Shown here: positions 1 through 12,480 of the stretch, piece by piece
Layout: the number at the start of each line of letters is the position of its first letter
Position numbering within the stretch: the stretch's first letter is position 1
DNA from: Sambucus nigra
Taxonomy: Eukaryota > Streptophyta > Magnoliopsida > Dipsacales > Adoxaceae
Reading direction: 5' to 3'
NCBI GenBank assembly: GCA_949130495.1
Contig: OX422215.1
Coordinates: 526,487,755 to 526,551,754 of the forward strand
DNA: 64,000 nt
Notes under the pieces: generated by a model
The model's input: only the letters and a program-made list of their open reading frames with translations
What the model was told of the DNA's origin: nothing
Databases searched by the model: none
Position numbers and translations under genes: made by a program

Positions 1-1243
1 CTAAAATCAAAACTAGGGTTTCTTGTTGTTGTCTTCTTTAAACTAATTACAATGCTTCTCTAACGAATTATAAGACTCCTCAATGTCTGGGAGGTGTTTA
101 AAATATATACTCTAAGAATTTCTACGTTTTAACCATGCAAGACTCTAATTTTTCAACTGGATAAGTTCGAATTTCCGATACCCGGACAGATCATGTTAAG
201 GGGGTTCGGTTCGGTTCCATCTTTGACTGAAGTTTTTCCTTGAATCGGTTTGGTTCGTTTATTTCATCTTCAGTTCGATTTCGTATCTTTGTGCTTCACG
301 GGAAGTTTACCCAGGGTAGGATTGATTCATTTTTCAAGACCTTCAGTTCAGTTCCATCTTTTCATGCTTCACATGATGTTTTCTAGCATAGGATCGGTTC
401 GTTTCCCTCTTTGACAGAAACTTTCCCTCCTTCAATAAAATATAAAAATTGTTAAAAATATATACATGACTCAAAACAAAATATAACATATAAAATAAAG
501 ACAAATGACACAAATAAAAAATCTAGAAAAATAAAATAAAATAAAAGGGAACAAACCAAACACACAGGGGCTCGGGTGATGTTTTTGGGACAGGATAGAG
601 AGGGTCTGGGCTAGGCTTAAGGAATGGGGACATGTTTAGCTCATTTTCACTGCGCATCTGCCTTGATTTAGAGCGTTTGAATCCGTAAGATGCATTTAAC
701 CTACACAATAAACAATTACATGCATAAGACCCATTTTTTGGAGAATTAGTAATAAACTGTCTATTCTGGGTATAAATATACACTTTTGGGTGCTTATGAG
801 TAATGAAGAAAAAAAGGGAGAAAATCCTCATTCTTTTATAGTTTCACCTCGAAAGTTGAAATATAATGATCAATTGAACCCACGATGACAGCACGATTCC
901 CAAAGACGCAAAAGGATCAGCATACCCTTTGGCGGTTCACTATTTTTCAAATTATTTATAAAAATACCACCGCCTGCTAAACTGGTGAAAAAATTACAAG
1001 TATAGGAGGCCAGATGTCGACCATCGTCATATAATTTTGTCGAGTAACTTTTTAGAACTAATATTCATCCTTTCAGCAAAATATCAAGCATGGGGCATTG
1101 GGTGTGGGACAAATTATTCATGACATGTGGACCTATGATATTATGACACCTGTCCACATGATTGTACACCTAAGCACTTTATTTACATTTGGTAGGCCCT
1201 AGATCATCTTGGTTGGCGCACCGATCGACTAGCTTAAGAAGGT
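1..1243. other. Unassigned flank left of Sirevirus A
   Basis: No convincing gene is visible. Around 195-430 there are repeated GGTTCGGTTCGG-like and matching degenerate segments, the sort of composition found inside small hAT-type elements, but I could not define ends or a target duplication. The remainder is AT-rich and has only short, unsupported reading frames. Confidence 0.5.
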
Positions 1244-1248
1244 GAACC
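1244..1248. repeat. Target-site duplication of Sirevirus A (left copy, GAACC)
   Basis: GAACC sits immediately before the TG of the left LTR, and the identical pentamer is at 14718-14722 right after the CA of the right LTR. A 5-bp duplication is the norm for copia integrase. Confidence 0.95.
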
Positions 1249-2160
1249 TGAAAGAGTGCGCGTGTGTTCTAATAAAGATATTATTTAATTAAACTCAGTT
1301 TTTATCAATTAAGTCCTAAACATGCATCTATATGTGATTGAGTAAGATGATGAAACAAGCAAAAACATTCAAACACACACATGTGAAGAAAAATCCCCCA
1401 AAGGGGCAAAACCATTTACTTTCATTATAATATTGTAACATACAATTTCTCGGATTATAATGAAAATATAGTGACACAGAATTACCCGCAGGTGTCGAAT
1501 TTTTAGTCGACGGCTGAAAGTTTCCCTTTCCAGGAGGGAAGCAATGAAGAAGAAGGACGGTCTTCTGCACAAGGGTATGAGCAGACACACGATTGTGTTC
1601 TTGGGTTGCAAACAGATTCACAGGGGTTTGGAAAGTTATGTGAATAAAAACATGAGTCTTGGGACTCACAAAGATGAAGACTTAGAGTTTTTTGGACTCT
1701 GAAAATCATCTGTATAAGTCTTGCTAAACACATCCCCGAAGTTGGTTTAGAAAAGAAAAATTGGGCCTAAAAAATCTCTACACGATCTGCTCGAATTTAT
1801 CCTAGGCGGACGGGCCCGGTATGGATGTGGATCGGTCCGAGGTCGGACCGGTTCATTTTCTCAAGGAGATTCTTCGATTTGCTATCGATCTGGGGTATAC
1901 TGGTTTGGTGTAAAGCGGATCGGTCCAAATTGAGGCGGATCGGTCCGTGTGCTGATCAGTTCTTTTTCCAAATGGGGCGGATTGGTCCGGGGCGAACCGG
2001 TTCCTTTTTAAAATAGGTGGACCGGTCCGGCTGTCCAGAAAATTGATTCCATGAATGAAGATGCTTATTCAGATCCGTTGATGTAGATGCAATCTTGAAT
2101 ATCTTCAATGGTGTAATGGCGTACGACATACAGTTGATAATGGACAAAAATGTCCTTACA
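1249..2160 (-). repeat. Sirevirus A 3' LTR (912 bp)
   Basis: Homologous along its length to 13838-14717. On the minus strand it begins TGTAAGGACA and ends CTCTTTCA. The U3 part (about 1805-2035) is crowded with CpG palindromes of the GGACCGGTCC / CGGTCCG type. The TATA-like site here reads TTCTAAACC on the minus strand, whereas the right LTR keeps TTTATAAACC, so this copy probably has a damaged promoter. Confidence 0.92.
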
Positions 2161-2171
2161 AATCTCCCCCT
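2161..2171 (-). promoter_or_regulatory. Polypurine tract of Sirevirus A
   Basis: AGGGGGAGATT on the minus strand directly abuts the 3' LTR. This is the usual copia plus-strand primer sequence. The same tract occurs beside the left LTR of nested element B. Confidence 0.9.
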
Positions 2172-3667
2172 ATGTCTATGTCGGTACATACATAAAACAA
2201 ACATCCAAATTATCCAATATCAAAATGCCTATACAAATCTACCCTTCCATGAATCCAAAATTGGAACGATACAAATGAATATAACTTCATCGTTTGCTTT
2301 TCGAATCTTCAGGAATCTCAACACTTTTCTCATCAGAGTGTGCAATTCAGAGATCATCAAAGTAGTACCTTCACACATGAGACAAAGCAAATACCAAGTG
2401 ACATATCGAGTTTGAAATGAGCTAAACATAGATACCAATTTAAAATAGATCATCAAACTCAAAAACTCAAAAATGTCCCCAAATAAACAAATATGAGAGT
2501 TAGAAATAGATGTACATGGAGAATGACACAAGATAATAAACTTTCTGTTTTTGAAGTTTTCAAAACTTTTCACACAAAATATATAAACAAAGAAACACAC
2601 CATGAATGAGTACAAAACAACCAAGTTGATGAAAGCGAAAATGTAGAGGTGTGATCAAATTCGATAGGAAAATCAATGCATACAAACATGATATATGTGC
2701 ACGATGAATATCGAATACCCCTAACGAATGAACTCAAAATCTTACTTTGGTGTAAAAAGGTGGTAATATGAGACATTGACTAAATCAAATCATCAAATAA
2801 AAGATCAAAGTGATTTTCACACCAATAACGTCCAAAACTATTTTATGCTTTTTCAGGACTTTGAAGGAAGTGCAAACCCATTTATATTCTCCAACCAAAC
2901 TCCCTCAGATATATATTTTGAATAGAGGCGATCTAAATTATCAAACTTTGGATAATTGATGGTGAAACCTAATGGCCCCTATTTGGCATATATTGCTTTT
3001 TATTGCCTTTAAATTTTTCGGGCTCTTTTAACCTCTTTGGACCCCGGATAATAAAATTCCTCCATTTTTTAGGTCCTTTTGAACGGTGGCTTAAAATCGC
3101 AAAGGCTAAATGAACCTTTCGTAGCCCTTTCCCGTTTTTAAATAAACACATAGTCTCACCAAAACGGTTTTTACATGCATTCCAATCATGTCAAGTTTTA
3201 TCGCATATTTTTAGTTGTATAGACGGAATTGAGATGAAAACACTCAAGCCAAATGTGATAGACAAGTACAATAATCAAATATATCCGTGCATGTGTGCAA
3301 TAAAGGAGATATGAGTCAAACATGTAGTGAGATATCACTAATCACATCTCAAAGACTCTAAATAATGTAAAGCACATGGATGAAATGTTGTAGCGTCTCA
3401 AATCTCTATCAAACAGTCACATGGATAAATGAAATGAAGATGACTTGGTTATCTTAAATGCTCATCCATAAAAGGTGCAAAAAAAAATACAAAAATCTTT
3501 TTGAGCTTTTCTAAAATTTTTATAAAACGAAAATCTTTTTGGATTTTTCAAAAGAATAAAAAATAAATAGTTGTACAACAAAAGAACAGTACATATAAAA
3601 AATCTAGCAATAGGAGCATATGATATGAACATGAAATATCATCCTATCCTAGTCAAAGACCAATCCC
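2172..3667 (-). other. Non-coding 3' internal region of Sirevirus A
   Basis: About 1.5 kb between the pol stop and the polypurine tract with no credible reading frame. It aligns by eye with 9884-11487 of element B, including the shared block around 2990-3100 and 10830-10940 that holds TTCGGGCTCTTTTAACCTC. The homology shows that A and B belong to one family even though their LTRs differ. Confidence 0.7.
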
Positions 3668-6106
3668 TCAGTTAACAGTGCAAATCCCCAAAGACTTCTT
3701 AAGACTCTCAAATCTAAGGGCATCTAAAGGTTTTGTGAAAATATCGACTAACTGACTATCGGTGGGTACGAAACTCAGGGATACGACTTTCTCTTCAACT
3801 AACTGACGTATAAAGTGCTCGCGTATCCTGATGTGCTTTGTGCGCGAATGCTGGACTGGATTGTGGGATATGTGTATAGCGCTCGTGTTATCACAGGAAA
3901 TAGTCATGGTGTCCTGTGAAATCCCATAATCCTCCAGCATCTGCTTCATCCACAAGAGTTGCGTACAACAACTCCCGGCGGCGATGTACTCAGCTTCCGC
4001 AGTGGACAAAGAGATGGAGTTTTGCTTTTTGCTCAACCAGGAGATAAGAGCAGAAACAAAATAGAAACACCCACCATGAGTGCTCCTACAACCATCTACA
4101 TCCCCGGCCCAATCAGTATCTGAATAGGCGGACAAACGGTCATTGGTATCAAAGGAATACCAAATACCATATGAGAGAGTCCCACTCACGTATTTGATAA
4201 TACGTTTTAGAGCGAGTAAGTGTGACACTTTTGGGGATGCCTGATATCGCGCACAAACTCCAACACTAAAGGCTATGTTGGGACGACTGGCAATCAAGTA
4301 GAGAAGACTACCTATCATACTCTGATACAAGATTTGCTCTATGTCCTTGCCTGAAGTGTCCTTACTATGCTTGATAGAAGTACTCATAGGTGTACGTGCA
4401 TGCTTAGCGGAGTCTAAACCAAATTTCTTCACTAGGTATCGCGCATACTTAGATTGGGAGATGAACATCCCATCCTCTAGCTGATGAACCTGGAGACCAA
4501 GGAAGAAAGTAAGCTCACCAACTATGCTCATCTCAAACTCACTTTTCATCTCCTCCTCAAAGTGATGAGCATGTTGGGAACAAGTGGATCCAAAGACTAT
4601 GTCGTCCACATAGACCTGGGCAACCAAAATAGCACCGTCATCTCTCCTGACGAACAGTGTCATATCAACTCCCCCTCTCTTGAAGCCACAGGCTAAGAGA
4701 TAAGAAGTAAGCCTTTCGTACCAAGAATGGGGTGCTTGCTTCAAACCATACAAGGCTTTCCTCAAATAATAAACGTTCTCAGGGTGCTTAGGGTCTTCAA
4801 AACCTTTTGGTTGTTACACATAAACTTCCTCCTATAGAATGCCATTCAGAAAGGCACTCTTGACATCCATCTGATATAACTTAAAGCGCAGATGACATGC
4901 GAAGGCGAGTAGTAAGAGGACGGAATCAAGCCTCGTAACAGGAGCAAATGTCTCCCCAAAGTCTACACCCTCTATTTGTGTTTATCCTTGAGCGACCAAC
5001 CTAGACTTATTTCTAATAATGGTACCATTTTCATCCATTTTATTCTTGAATATCCACCGGGTACTTATCACATTAGTCTCACTAGGTCGGGGGACTAATT
5101 CCCATACATTATTCTTTTTAAACTGAAGCAACGCATCCTGCATAGCAGATATCCAGTGTTCATCCTTGAGTGCTTCTTTGTGATTCTTGGGTTAGACTTT
5201 GGACGTGTAGTAAAAGTGGCTAACGACGTTCTCTAGCTGAACACGAGTCTTGACCCCTAGAGTGGGATCACCAACAATGGCAAAAGGGTCATGACTCTTG
5301 CGAATCCAAACAGGTGTGTCCCCTAACACAGGAGTAGGGTCCACAGAGTGTGGGAGAGGGACAAGTAAATCACTGCCAGAAAAGTCCTCACCCTCACACT
5401 GAAGGTTAGGATCAATAACCGTCGGAGGTTCATCATCTTTCACGGTGGCGTTTATTGATTCCATAACCTTAGAGCTCTTCAGGTTAAAAACCCGGTATGC
5501 TCTACTATTTGATGAATATCCTAGCAAAATTCCCTTGTCGCTCCGAGAGTCAAACTTTCCTAATTGCTCTCGGTCCCGTAGGATGTAGCATTTACTCCCC
5601 AAAATACGAAAATATGCAAGGTTGGGTTTTTTGCCGGTCCACAATTCATAAGGCGTCTTAAGTGTGTGTGGACGTAAGTAAACCCTATTCACCGTGTGGC
5701 ATGCAGTAGATACTGCCTCTTCCCAAAATCTTCTAGACACACTACGACCTAAAAGCATAGATCTAGCCATTTCTTGGATCGTCCTGTTCTTCCTCTCAAT
5801 AATCCCATTTTGCTGAGGAGTCTTCACAGCAAAAAACTCATGTTTGATCCCAAGGCTATCACAGTAAATATCTACCTTTGCTTCCTTAAATTCTTTGCAG
5901 TTATCACTACGGATCCTATTAATAGTGACTCCGTGTTGATTTTTTAGGACACGACACTTGGTCGTTATAAACTCAACAGCATCGGATTTCTCCCTCAGAA
6001 AACCTAAAATAGAGTATCTGTAGAAATCGTCTACCATAACAAGAATATACCTCTTACCACCCAAACTTTCAGTACGAGTATGACCCATAAGATCCATGTG
6101 AATCAT
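3668..6106 (-). pseudogene. Sirevirus A pol: integrase, reverse transcriptase, RNase H
   Basis: One continuous minus-strand frame of 813 codons interrupted by four in-frame stops (5192-5194, 4982-4984, 4832-4834, 4814-4816) but no frameshift. The integrase part (5192-6106) shows the second catalytic aspartate in IRSDNCKEF and the glutamate region in TPQQNGIIERKNRT. The RT part keeps the motif-A aspartate in QMDVKSAFLNG, KALYGLKQAP, and the active site YVDDIVFGS near 4590. RNase H (3668-4300) keeps DTDWAGD and STAEAEYIAAG and ends at KPLDALRFESLKKSLGI. This is the polymerase polyprotein that copies and inserts the element. Order integrase before RT is diagnostic of Ty1/copia. The stops make it non-functional as read. 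Confidence 0.93.
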
Positions 6107-6844
6107 CTCAAGTACTCAGGAGGTGGTAATGGAATGCAACTTCCTATGGGGGGCTCCGAATTTGCTTTCCCAACTAATAGGGTCCACACACTGTGAAAGT
6201 TGAATTTCCAAGAGATGGTAAGCCACGTACTAGGTCCTTTTTGGCTAAATGAGTCAAATCTCTAACGTTCACATGACCTAAACGTTGGTGCCATAAATCC
6301 ATAGGAGTGATCGTGGAGCTATTGTAGACAAGTGAGGAAGTGGGAACAGTCCCATAGCAATTATCCTCGGTCCTCACCCCTTGCACTAAAATTTTATCGG
6401 CTTGATTATAGACATTATATGCGTCCCAATCAAACTTTATGGCAAAGTCAGCGTCGCACAACTGGCTAATACTGAGAAGGTTTGCTTTCAAACCGTTGAC
6501 GTACAAAACATTCTCTAGCTTAGGAAATCCTGGTAACTCTACAGTACCACGTCCTACAATGCTAGACTTGATCCCATCTCCAAAGGTGATTCTGCCATCC
6601 TGATAATCCTTAAGAGACGTAAAAAATGAGTCATCACCTGTCATATGTCTGGAGCACCCACTATTAAAATACCACTGTGAGGTATTATGTGCTTTGAGAG
6701 CGACATGAACAACAAAGGCCTTTTATCTTTCTTAGGTACCCAAGTAGTGGTGAACTTTTGTTTACCTTTATTGTTGTTGGTGTTAGCCGGAATGTGAGAA
6801 GTATTCACTGACGGTAAAGACATCCGTCGGAATTCCTCCATCAA
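6107..6844 (-). pseudogene. Sirevirus A protease and GAG-pre-integrase remnant
   Basis: The frame at 6174-6644 contains the GAG-pre-integrase zinc-binding segment (LWHQRLGHVNVRDL). Just upstream (about 6640-6690) is the aspartic protease region, reading WYFNSGCSRHMTG. The family consensus there is a DSG triad, so the catalytic aspartate appears changed to asparagine. Frameshifts separate this block from both the integrase (near 6107-6173, with a stop at 6174) and the upstream gag region. In an intact element this protease would cut the Gag-Pol polyprotein. Confidence 0.8.
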
Positions 6845-6928
6845 ACTCTGTAATGTGGCAGCTAAAAACTCAACTCGCTCTCTCAGACTGGTAAAATCAT
6901 CAGTATGCTGTGGTGGAGTAGTAGTATG

Positions 6929-7381
6929 TCATGTCCGACCCATACTATAGCAAAACTCCCTGAGGTGGCCTTTTCTTTTGCAATATGTACAAAAGAACAC
7001 AGTCAAAGGCAGACCTTGGTTTACTTTTCTTGGTCGAACTCTCTTTCGAGAATTTTGACGATGGCCACAAGGAGTCGTAGTAAACTCGGGAATTAGTCCA
7101 GGTGCAATTTGGGACGTGGAGGCACCATCATAACCAATTCCCTTCCTATCACCAAAACCTAAAGTGGGGATGAGGAGCATCTTTCCCATCTTTCTAGATC
7201 TGTCCTCGATTTGAACCTTGACTTCCCGTGCTCTCTCAAGATCATGAGTAAGTTGGGCAACAAGGGCTTCAAGTTTCTTCCGAGTTTCCATGGAGGAATG
7301 GATCTCACTCGTAAGACTAGCCACTTTCTTGGTCAAGTCCCCTCTTTCTTTCTCAAAACAACCTTCTCTCTCTCTAAACAA
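6929..7381 (-). pseudogene. Sirevirus A gag segment: coiled coil plus second CCHC knuckle
   Basis: About 150 residues. The N-terminal half is a charged heptad-like coiled coil (KERGDLTKKVASLTSEIHS...). The C-terminal end holds a CCHC zinc knuckle, CTYCKRKGHLREFC. A coiled coil flanked by two knuckles is characteristic of Sirevirus Gag, where it supports particle assembly and partner binding. It is in a different frame from the flanking gag and pol blocks, so the polyprotein is broken here. Element B retains the equivalent segment (11488-12420). Confidence 0.75.
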
Positions 7382-7491
7382 ACTCTCTTTCTCATCACAG
7401 GCAGATTCTCTTTCTCTTAAGGTAGTGAAGGTGGAGGACTCTATCTCTCTCGCTTTTCTTAAGTCTTCCTCTAAAGAGGTGATCCTAAGAA

Positions 7492-8358
7492 CTAAAGCTT
7501 TGTTACGCTTTTTAGTTTTGAATGACTCAGAATAAAGCTCGGCGTAGGCGCGTCACTTGTGTCATCCTCCCCCTCACTCACATCGATCTCACTGTCAAAG
7601 TGTCCCTGTGAAGCATCATCCTCATCGTCGTGTGGAGTACTAGAAGTGCTCACATGACTAGCCATGAATGCGGTGAAGTTACAATCATGCGGTGACTCAT
7701 CTCTGGAATCCACCGACTCAACTTCACTGTCGTCACTAAGGGTAGCATTAAGGACAGCTTTGCCCTTTTCTCTGTTTAGCCTAGTAGCACACTCAAAGGC
7801 TCTATGAACCCTACCGTCGCACTTAAAGCATCTCTCACTTTCTTTCTTAGGAGTATATTTAAAAACTTTTTCATTTTTCTTTTCAAACTTATTTTTCTCA
7901 AACTTCTTTTTATCATTAAAATTACCATTTTTCTTGAATTTGAGAATTCTCTTGAAATTTTTAGCAAAAAGGGTCAAATCATCTAAGTCAAAATCGCACT
8001 CAGAATCTGACGTATCCGTCTCTCTTTTTCTAGATGACTCTCCCCTCTTTCTTGCCGACCCCTCACTCTTTCTCTCTTGGTCATTAAGTGAAATTCCCTT
8101 ATCTTTAGGCTTAACAGTTTTAGGAAACATATCAATTTCATATGTTTGCAAGTCGCCTATAAGTTCCTCCAATTTTATCATATTTAAATTACCCATAAAA
8201 TTTAGCACAGTGACTTTAGGGATAAAACGCTTAGGCAGAGAACGAATAATCTTTTTAACAACTTTAGCATTAGGAATATGTTCACCAAGATTAAAGCTAG
8301 TATTAATAATGTCAGAAAGTCTAGCATAAAAATCATCAAAACATTCAGTTTCATGCAT
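7492..8358 (-). pseudogene. Sirevirus A gag core (UBN2-type) with first CCHC knuckle
   Basis: 288 codons. The first ~90 residues match the copia gag UBN2-type core (FDDFYARLSDIINTSF, IPNAKVVKKIIRSLPKRF). A lysine- and serine-rich linker and a CCHC knuckle CFKCDGRVHRAFEC follow, then an acidic tail. The apparent start is internal: homologous gag sequence continues upstream through 8359-8673 with a frameshift and a stop near 8373, and then jumps across nested element B to the true gag start at 13745. Gag forms the virus-like particle and packages the RNA. Confidence 0.85.
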
Positions 8359-8673
8359 GGTGATGGTCTCAAATTAAGTTGTTAAATTTTGAAGTTTAGA
8401 CTCTATCACAGCATTCGTACCTTCATGGGTAAGTTGCAAAACATCCCATGCCTCTTTTGGTGTGGTGCACGTCATTATACGTAGGAAATCGTCAGGTGTG
8501 ACAGATCTGGAAATGGCACTTAACCCTTTAGAATTGAATGACAACCATTTAATTCTTCTTCAGTCCAAGAAGTGACAGGTTTTAAATTGATCACATTATC
8601 AACAGTTACGGAGGGAGGTGTCCACCCTCTTTCAACCAAGATCCAGACACGTTCATCAATGGCTTTTAATGCA
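8359..8673 (-). pseudogene. Sirevirus A gag N-terminal half, interrupted
   Basis: Reading minus-strand frames gives gag-like phrases such as AIDERVWILVERGW, TPKEAWDVLQLTHEGT and ESKLQNLTT, which match the UBN2 region that precedes the core at 7492-8358. There is a frameshift around 8540 and an in-frame stop at about 8373. The upstream end is cut at 8674 by the insertion of element B. Confidence 0.75.
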
Positions 8674-8678
8674 GATCT
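8674..8678. repeat. Target-site duplication of nested element B (left copy, GATCT)
   Basis: GATCT abuts the TG of the left LTR of B, and the same pentamer follows the right LTR at 13672-13676. It proves insertion of B into the gag gene of A. Confidence 0.95.
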
Positions 8679-9872
8679 TGAGAAAACGAATAGGTTCGGT
8701 GTGTGATAATTGTTTTAAATTAAATTAAATTCGCAAGTTTTCAAGTAACCCTTATTTAATTAGAGTCTACTTTTAAATCAAATAAATTCAGCCCCTAAAC
8801 ATCCATCTACGGTGCGTGTGTCAACCCATAAACAAATAAAGTATGCGAAACAAGTTTAAGGAAAAATTACCGCAGGGCAAAACCTTTTATTTCACTATAA
8901 TAAGTAAATCGCAACTTACACGGATTACAATGAAATACAGTGACACACGAATACCCGCAGGCGTCGTTCGGTGTTGTCAGCAATGAATCCACACGCAACG
9001 AACCCACATGAACCTCCGTCCAATCAACAAAGGAAGAACCGCAGCACTCCTCAATGACACGTAGACATAAAACTTTGTAGAGACTCCCTCAGCAATGACA
9101 CGCAGCCCTCGGTTGCAAAGATCCCTCCACAAAGGTTTGAACAAACACAAGGTTGTTTTCTTGGGTTACCAAAAAGATTCACAAAGTATTGGAAATTGTG
9201 TGAATCAAAACATGAGTCTTGGGACTCAAAAATATGAAGACTAGAGTAATTTGGACTCTCAAAAACGTCTTCTAAAGTCTTGCAAAACTGCTCCCCCGAA
9301 GGTGGTTTAAATAGCAAAACAGATGAAGAGTTTTGCAAAATAAAAACACTGAAATTCTATCCAGCGTACAGGTACCCCGAACCGGTTTGGGGTACCTTAT
9401 GCAGTTTGGGGTACCTTATGCGGTTTGGGGTACCTTTCTGGTTTGGGGTTAAAAAAAAACAGCATTCTTCAAGGAATTTTCTCCAACTTCAAAAGGTCAT
9501 AACTCCTTCATCGTAGCTCAGATTGAGGTGTCGTTTCTTCCAATATCTTCATTGCGGCGATCTCTTCAGCTTTACAGTTGACCAGACCTCCAGACTATGG
9601 ATGTGAAATTACAAAAATGCCCTTGAACTCTCCTATCGTGCCTTTTTTCACTGTTTTGACTTCCCTTGCGTACCACTTGCATTAAGTCCCTAAAATCTTG
9701 GAACGTGAAGTCGTTGAGGCAGATGTGGGACACATTAATGGAGATGTTGAATGCTTGATTCCCGAAATTCGGATAGAGGCCGTCACGTGAGATCGTGAGG
9801 TGACGTGCCAAATGTAGCGGCGTACGACATACACAAATGTAACATGTTGGACATGAGAAACATATCCTTACA
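8679..9872 (-). repeat. Element B 3' LTR
   Basis: TG...CA ends and near-identity with 12481-13671. U3 has a short tandem array around 9371-9434 in which the palindrome GGTACC recurs every 19-20 bp within GGTTTGGGGTACC units. A TATA-like site (CTATTTAAACC on the minus strand, about 9302-9316) follows in the direction of transcription. Confidence 0.93.
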
Positions 9873-9883
9873 AATCTCCCCCT
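9873..9883 (-). promoter_or_regulatory. Polypurine tract of element B
   Basis: AGGGGGAGATT on the minus strand abuts the left LTR, identical to that of A at 2161-2171. Additional C-rich tracts at about 10181 and 10220 on the plus strand look like the extra polypurine tracts seen in Sireviruses. Confidence 0.88.
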
Positions 9884-11487
9884 ATGTCTATGCCGGTACA
9901 TACATAAAAAATCCGAATTATCAAATATGAAATTGCCTATACAAATCTACCCTCCCATGAACCCAAAACTGGAAAAGGTACAAATGAATAGTCTTCATCG
10001 TTTGTTCTTCAAATCTTCAGGAATCTCAAATCTTTTCTCATCAGGGTGTGCAATTCAGAGATCATCAATGTAGTACCTACACACATGAGATAAAGAAAAA
10101 TACCAAGTGACGTATTGAGTTTGAAATGAGATAAACATAGATACCAATATATGATAAGCATAAGTCAAATCTTAAAAACTCCCCCAAAATTCAAACTTCC
10201 CCAGAATAAGATAATTCTTTATCCCCCTTTGTATGATGTCCCCAAATAGACAGATGAGAAGAATGAATCAAATAAGCAAAATCGGGGTGTCACGGTATAC
10301 AAAACAGGGCATCAAACAATATGGTAAACGTGCTCTTGCAAGGAGATGCTCAAACAAATCTTCACAAACTATTTTTGAATTTTTCAAATTTTTCGTACAA
10401 AAAATAAGATACCAATTTGAACAAATATGATACAAAAATCACACCATGGATTTAGACTCAAACAACCAAGTCATGGAAATGGAATGAATGGGTGTGAACA
10501 CATTCGATAGGAAAATCAACTCAATCAATCATATGTGCACGATGCATATGTGTACTCCTAACGAATGAACATCAAAAGTATCCTTAGGTGTAAAAAAATT
10601 TGTTGAATTTAAATGACATCGTCTTATGCAAATCAACAAATAAAAGTCAAAATGATTTCCACACCAATAACGTCCAAAACTATGCAGCGCATTTTCAAGT
10701 ATTTCAAGGACGTGCAAACCCGTTTAAATTCTCCAACCAAACTCCCTTATATATATTTTCTTTTAGAGGTAATCTAAATTCTCAAACTTTGGAGAATTGG
10801 TGCAAAAACCTAAATGGCCCCTTTTTGGCATGAATATCTTTTTATTGCCTTTCAATTTTTTCGGGCTCTTTTAACCTCTTTGGACCTCGGATAATAAAAT
10901 TCCTTAATTTTTAGGTCCTTTTTAACGGTGGCTTTTGCGCAAAGGATAGATGATTAACTTTTGCAGCCCCTCCCCGTTATCAAACAAAACACACAAACTC
11001 ACCAAACGGTTTTTTTTTATATGCACAATTTCCTTATCAAAATTTATCACGCTTTGTTCGTTTTAAGGACAGGATTGAAGTGAAAACACCCAACCAACAT
11101 GTGATAAGACAAGCACAATAATCAAACAAATCCGTGCATGTGTGAAATAAAGGAAACATGAGTCAAACATGTAGGAAGTAACACTTAATTACATCTTAAT
11201 GACTCCAAACATTATAAAGCACAAGGATGAATTGACCTATTGTCTCAAAACACTATCAAATAGTCACATGGATAAATGGAATGAAATTGTGACTCGGTCA
11301 TCCAAGTCTCCATCCATAAACGGTGCAAAAAATACAAAAATATTTTTGGATTTTTCTAAAAATTTTATCAAAATAAAATCTTTTTGTATTTTTCAAAAAT
11401 AAAAATTTATACAAAAAGTACATATCACAACGCTAGCAAAAATATATCAAAAAGCATAACTAGCGTATGACAAACATGCAAACACAA
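9884..11487 (-). other. Non-coding 3' internal region of element B
   Basis: No supported gene. It is homologous by eye to 2172-3667 of A, which explains why a non-autonomous element could be served by A-type proteins: the cis-acting 3' region is conserved although the coding part is lost. Confidence 0.7.
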
Positions 11488-12420
11488 TCATCTATATGAT
11501 ATGGCAAGAGAAGAATCATGTGCAAGCAAACGGGAATCAACTTGCCTAAAATCTAGTGCCTCTAAAAGTGATTTCCTAACCCAAATAGGTGTGAAGCGTC
11601 GTGTGGGGGCTTCGGGAACCATGGGAACACTAGACATAAACTTCCTAGGACATTTTCCAAGATCAAAACAAAAACGCCTAAGGTGACCTTTCCTACCACA
11701 ATACGAACATGTGTAAATGGGTGGAACGACACCTATGGGATGACATTTTCTAATATCCTTAGAATTGGTTGACCCTCTAAAACAGATAATGGTTTTGGCT
11801 TTAGCATTAGAAGCATGAGAACAAGATGAGCCACTACCATCACTATCAAACCTACTTGAGTCCGTAAAATCATTTTTTAACTTCAAAATTTTTTACTCAA
11901 GCAAAGAATTAGACTCTTCCAAATTAAGGGACGCCTTCTTCAAATTATCAATCAATCCTAGAAGGTTATCTCGCTCCCCCTCAATTAAAGCAAACTTTTT
12001 CCTAAGAGTCTCTTCATGTGCCACAAACTCATTGACAAAAATATTTTTATCATCTTTGGCACAAACACAAACCATCGAATTTTTAAGGTCCTCCAATTCT
12101 TTTTCTAAAAATAGGACCCTTTCATAACTCTCCTTCTTGGACAATTTTAAAGAAACAAAGTCATGGTCCAAGGAAACAACTTTTTCACGATAAAAATCTC
12201 TTTGAATTTGAACCGTTTGCAAAAGATCCATTGCGGATTTAAAACGAGAATTCTCTTTTTCCAAAACTTTAATTCTTTTGCAAAGTTTAAAATTCAAACT
12301 TTTTAAATTTTCAGCATGGTCGTGAACTTTTTCAAAAATAGGTTCCTCATTAAATGGACGTTCCATTGAAAAATTGCGATTTTCCACAAAACTGATTTTT
12401 AAAAAAAAAATCAATATCAC
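11488..12420 (-). pseudogene. Mini-Gag of element B: coiled coil plus CCHC knuckle
   Basis: Two reading frames in the same phase, 11893-12420 and 11488-11886, separated by one in-frame stop (11893-11895). The first is a long coiled coil (KSLNFKLCKRIKVLEKENSR, VLFLEKELEDLKNS). The second carries a CCHC knuckle, YTCSYCGRKGHLRRFCFD. This matches the second half of Sirevirus Gag and corresponds to 6929-7381 in A. The UBN2 gag core is absent and no pol follows. The segment begins right after the primer site, where full-length Gag would start, so the deletion removed the gag N-terminus but kept the dimerising, nucleic-acid-binding part. Selection for this is inference. Confidence 0.7.
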
Positions 12421-12466
12421 ACGAATTTGCGGAAAATAGGATCACTCGATAATTTAGAGTAACCCT

Positions 12467-12480
12467 CTCTGATACCAATT
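12467..12480 (-). promoter_or_regulatory. Primer-binding site of element B
   Basis: Minus strand reads AATTGGTATCAGAG immediately after the 5' LTR end, complementary to the 3' end of plant initiator tRNA-Met. Confidence 0.92.

Noticed and set aside
523..831. 102-codon minus-strand frame
   Set aside because: Phenylalanine/lysine-rich, no domain, no promoter, AT-rich context; not distinguishable from chance.
9280..9516. Plus-strand frame repeated at 13082-13315
   Set aside because: Lies in the LTRs of element B on the strand opposite to transcription and reads through the GGTACC array; duplicated only because LTRs are duplicated.
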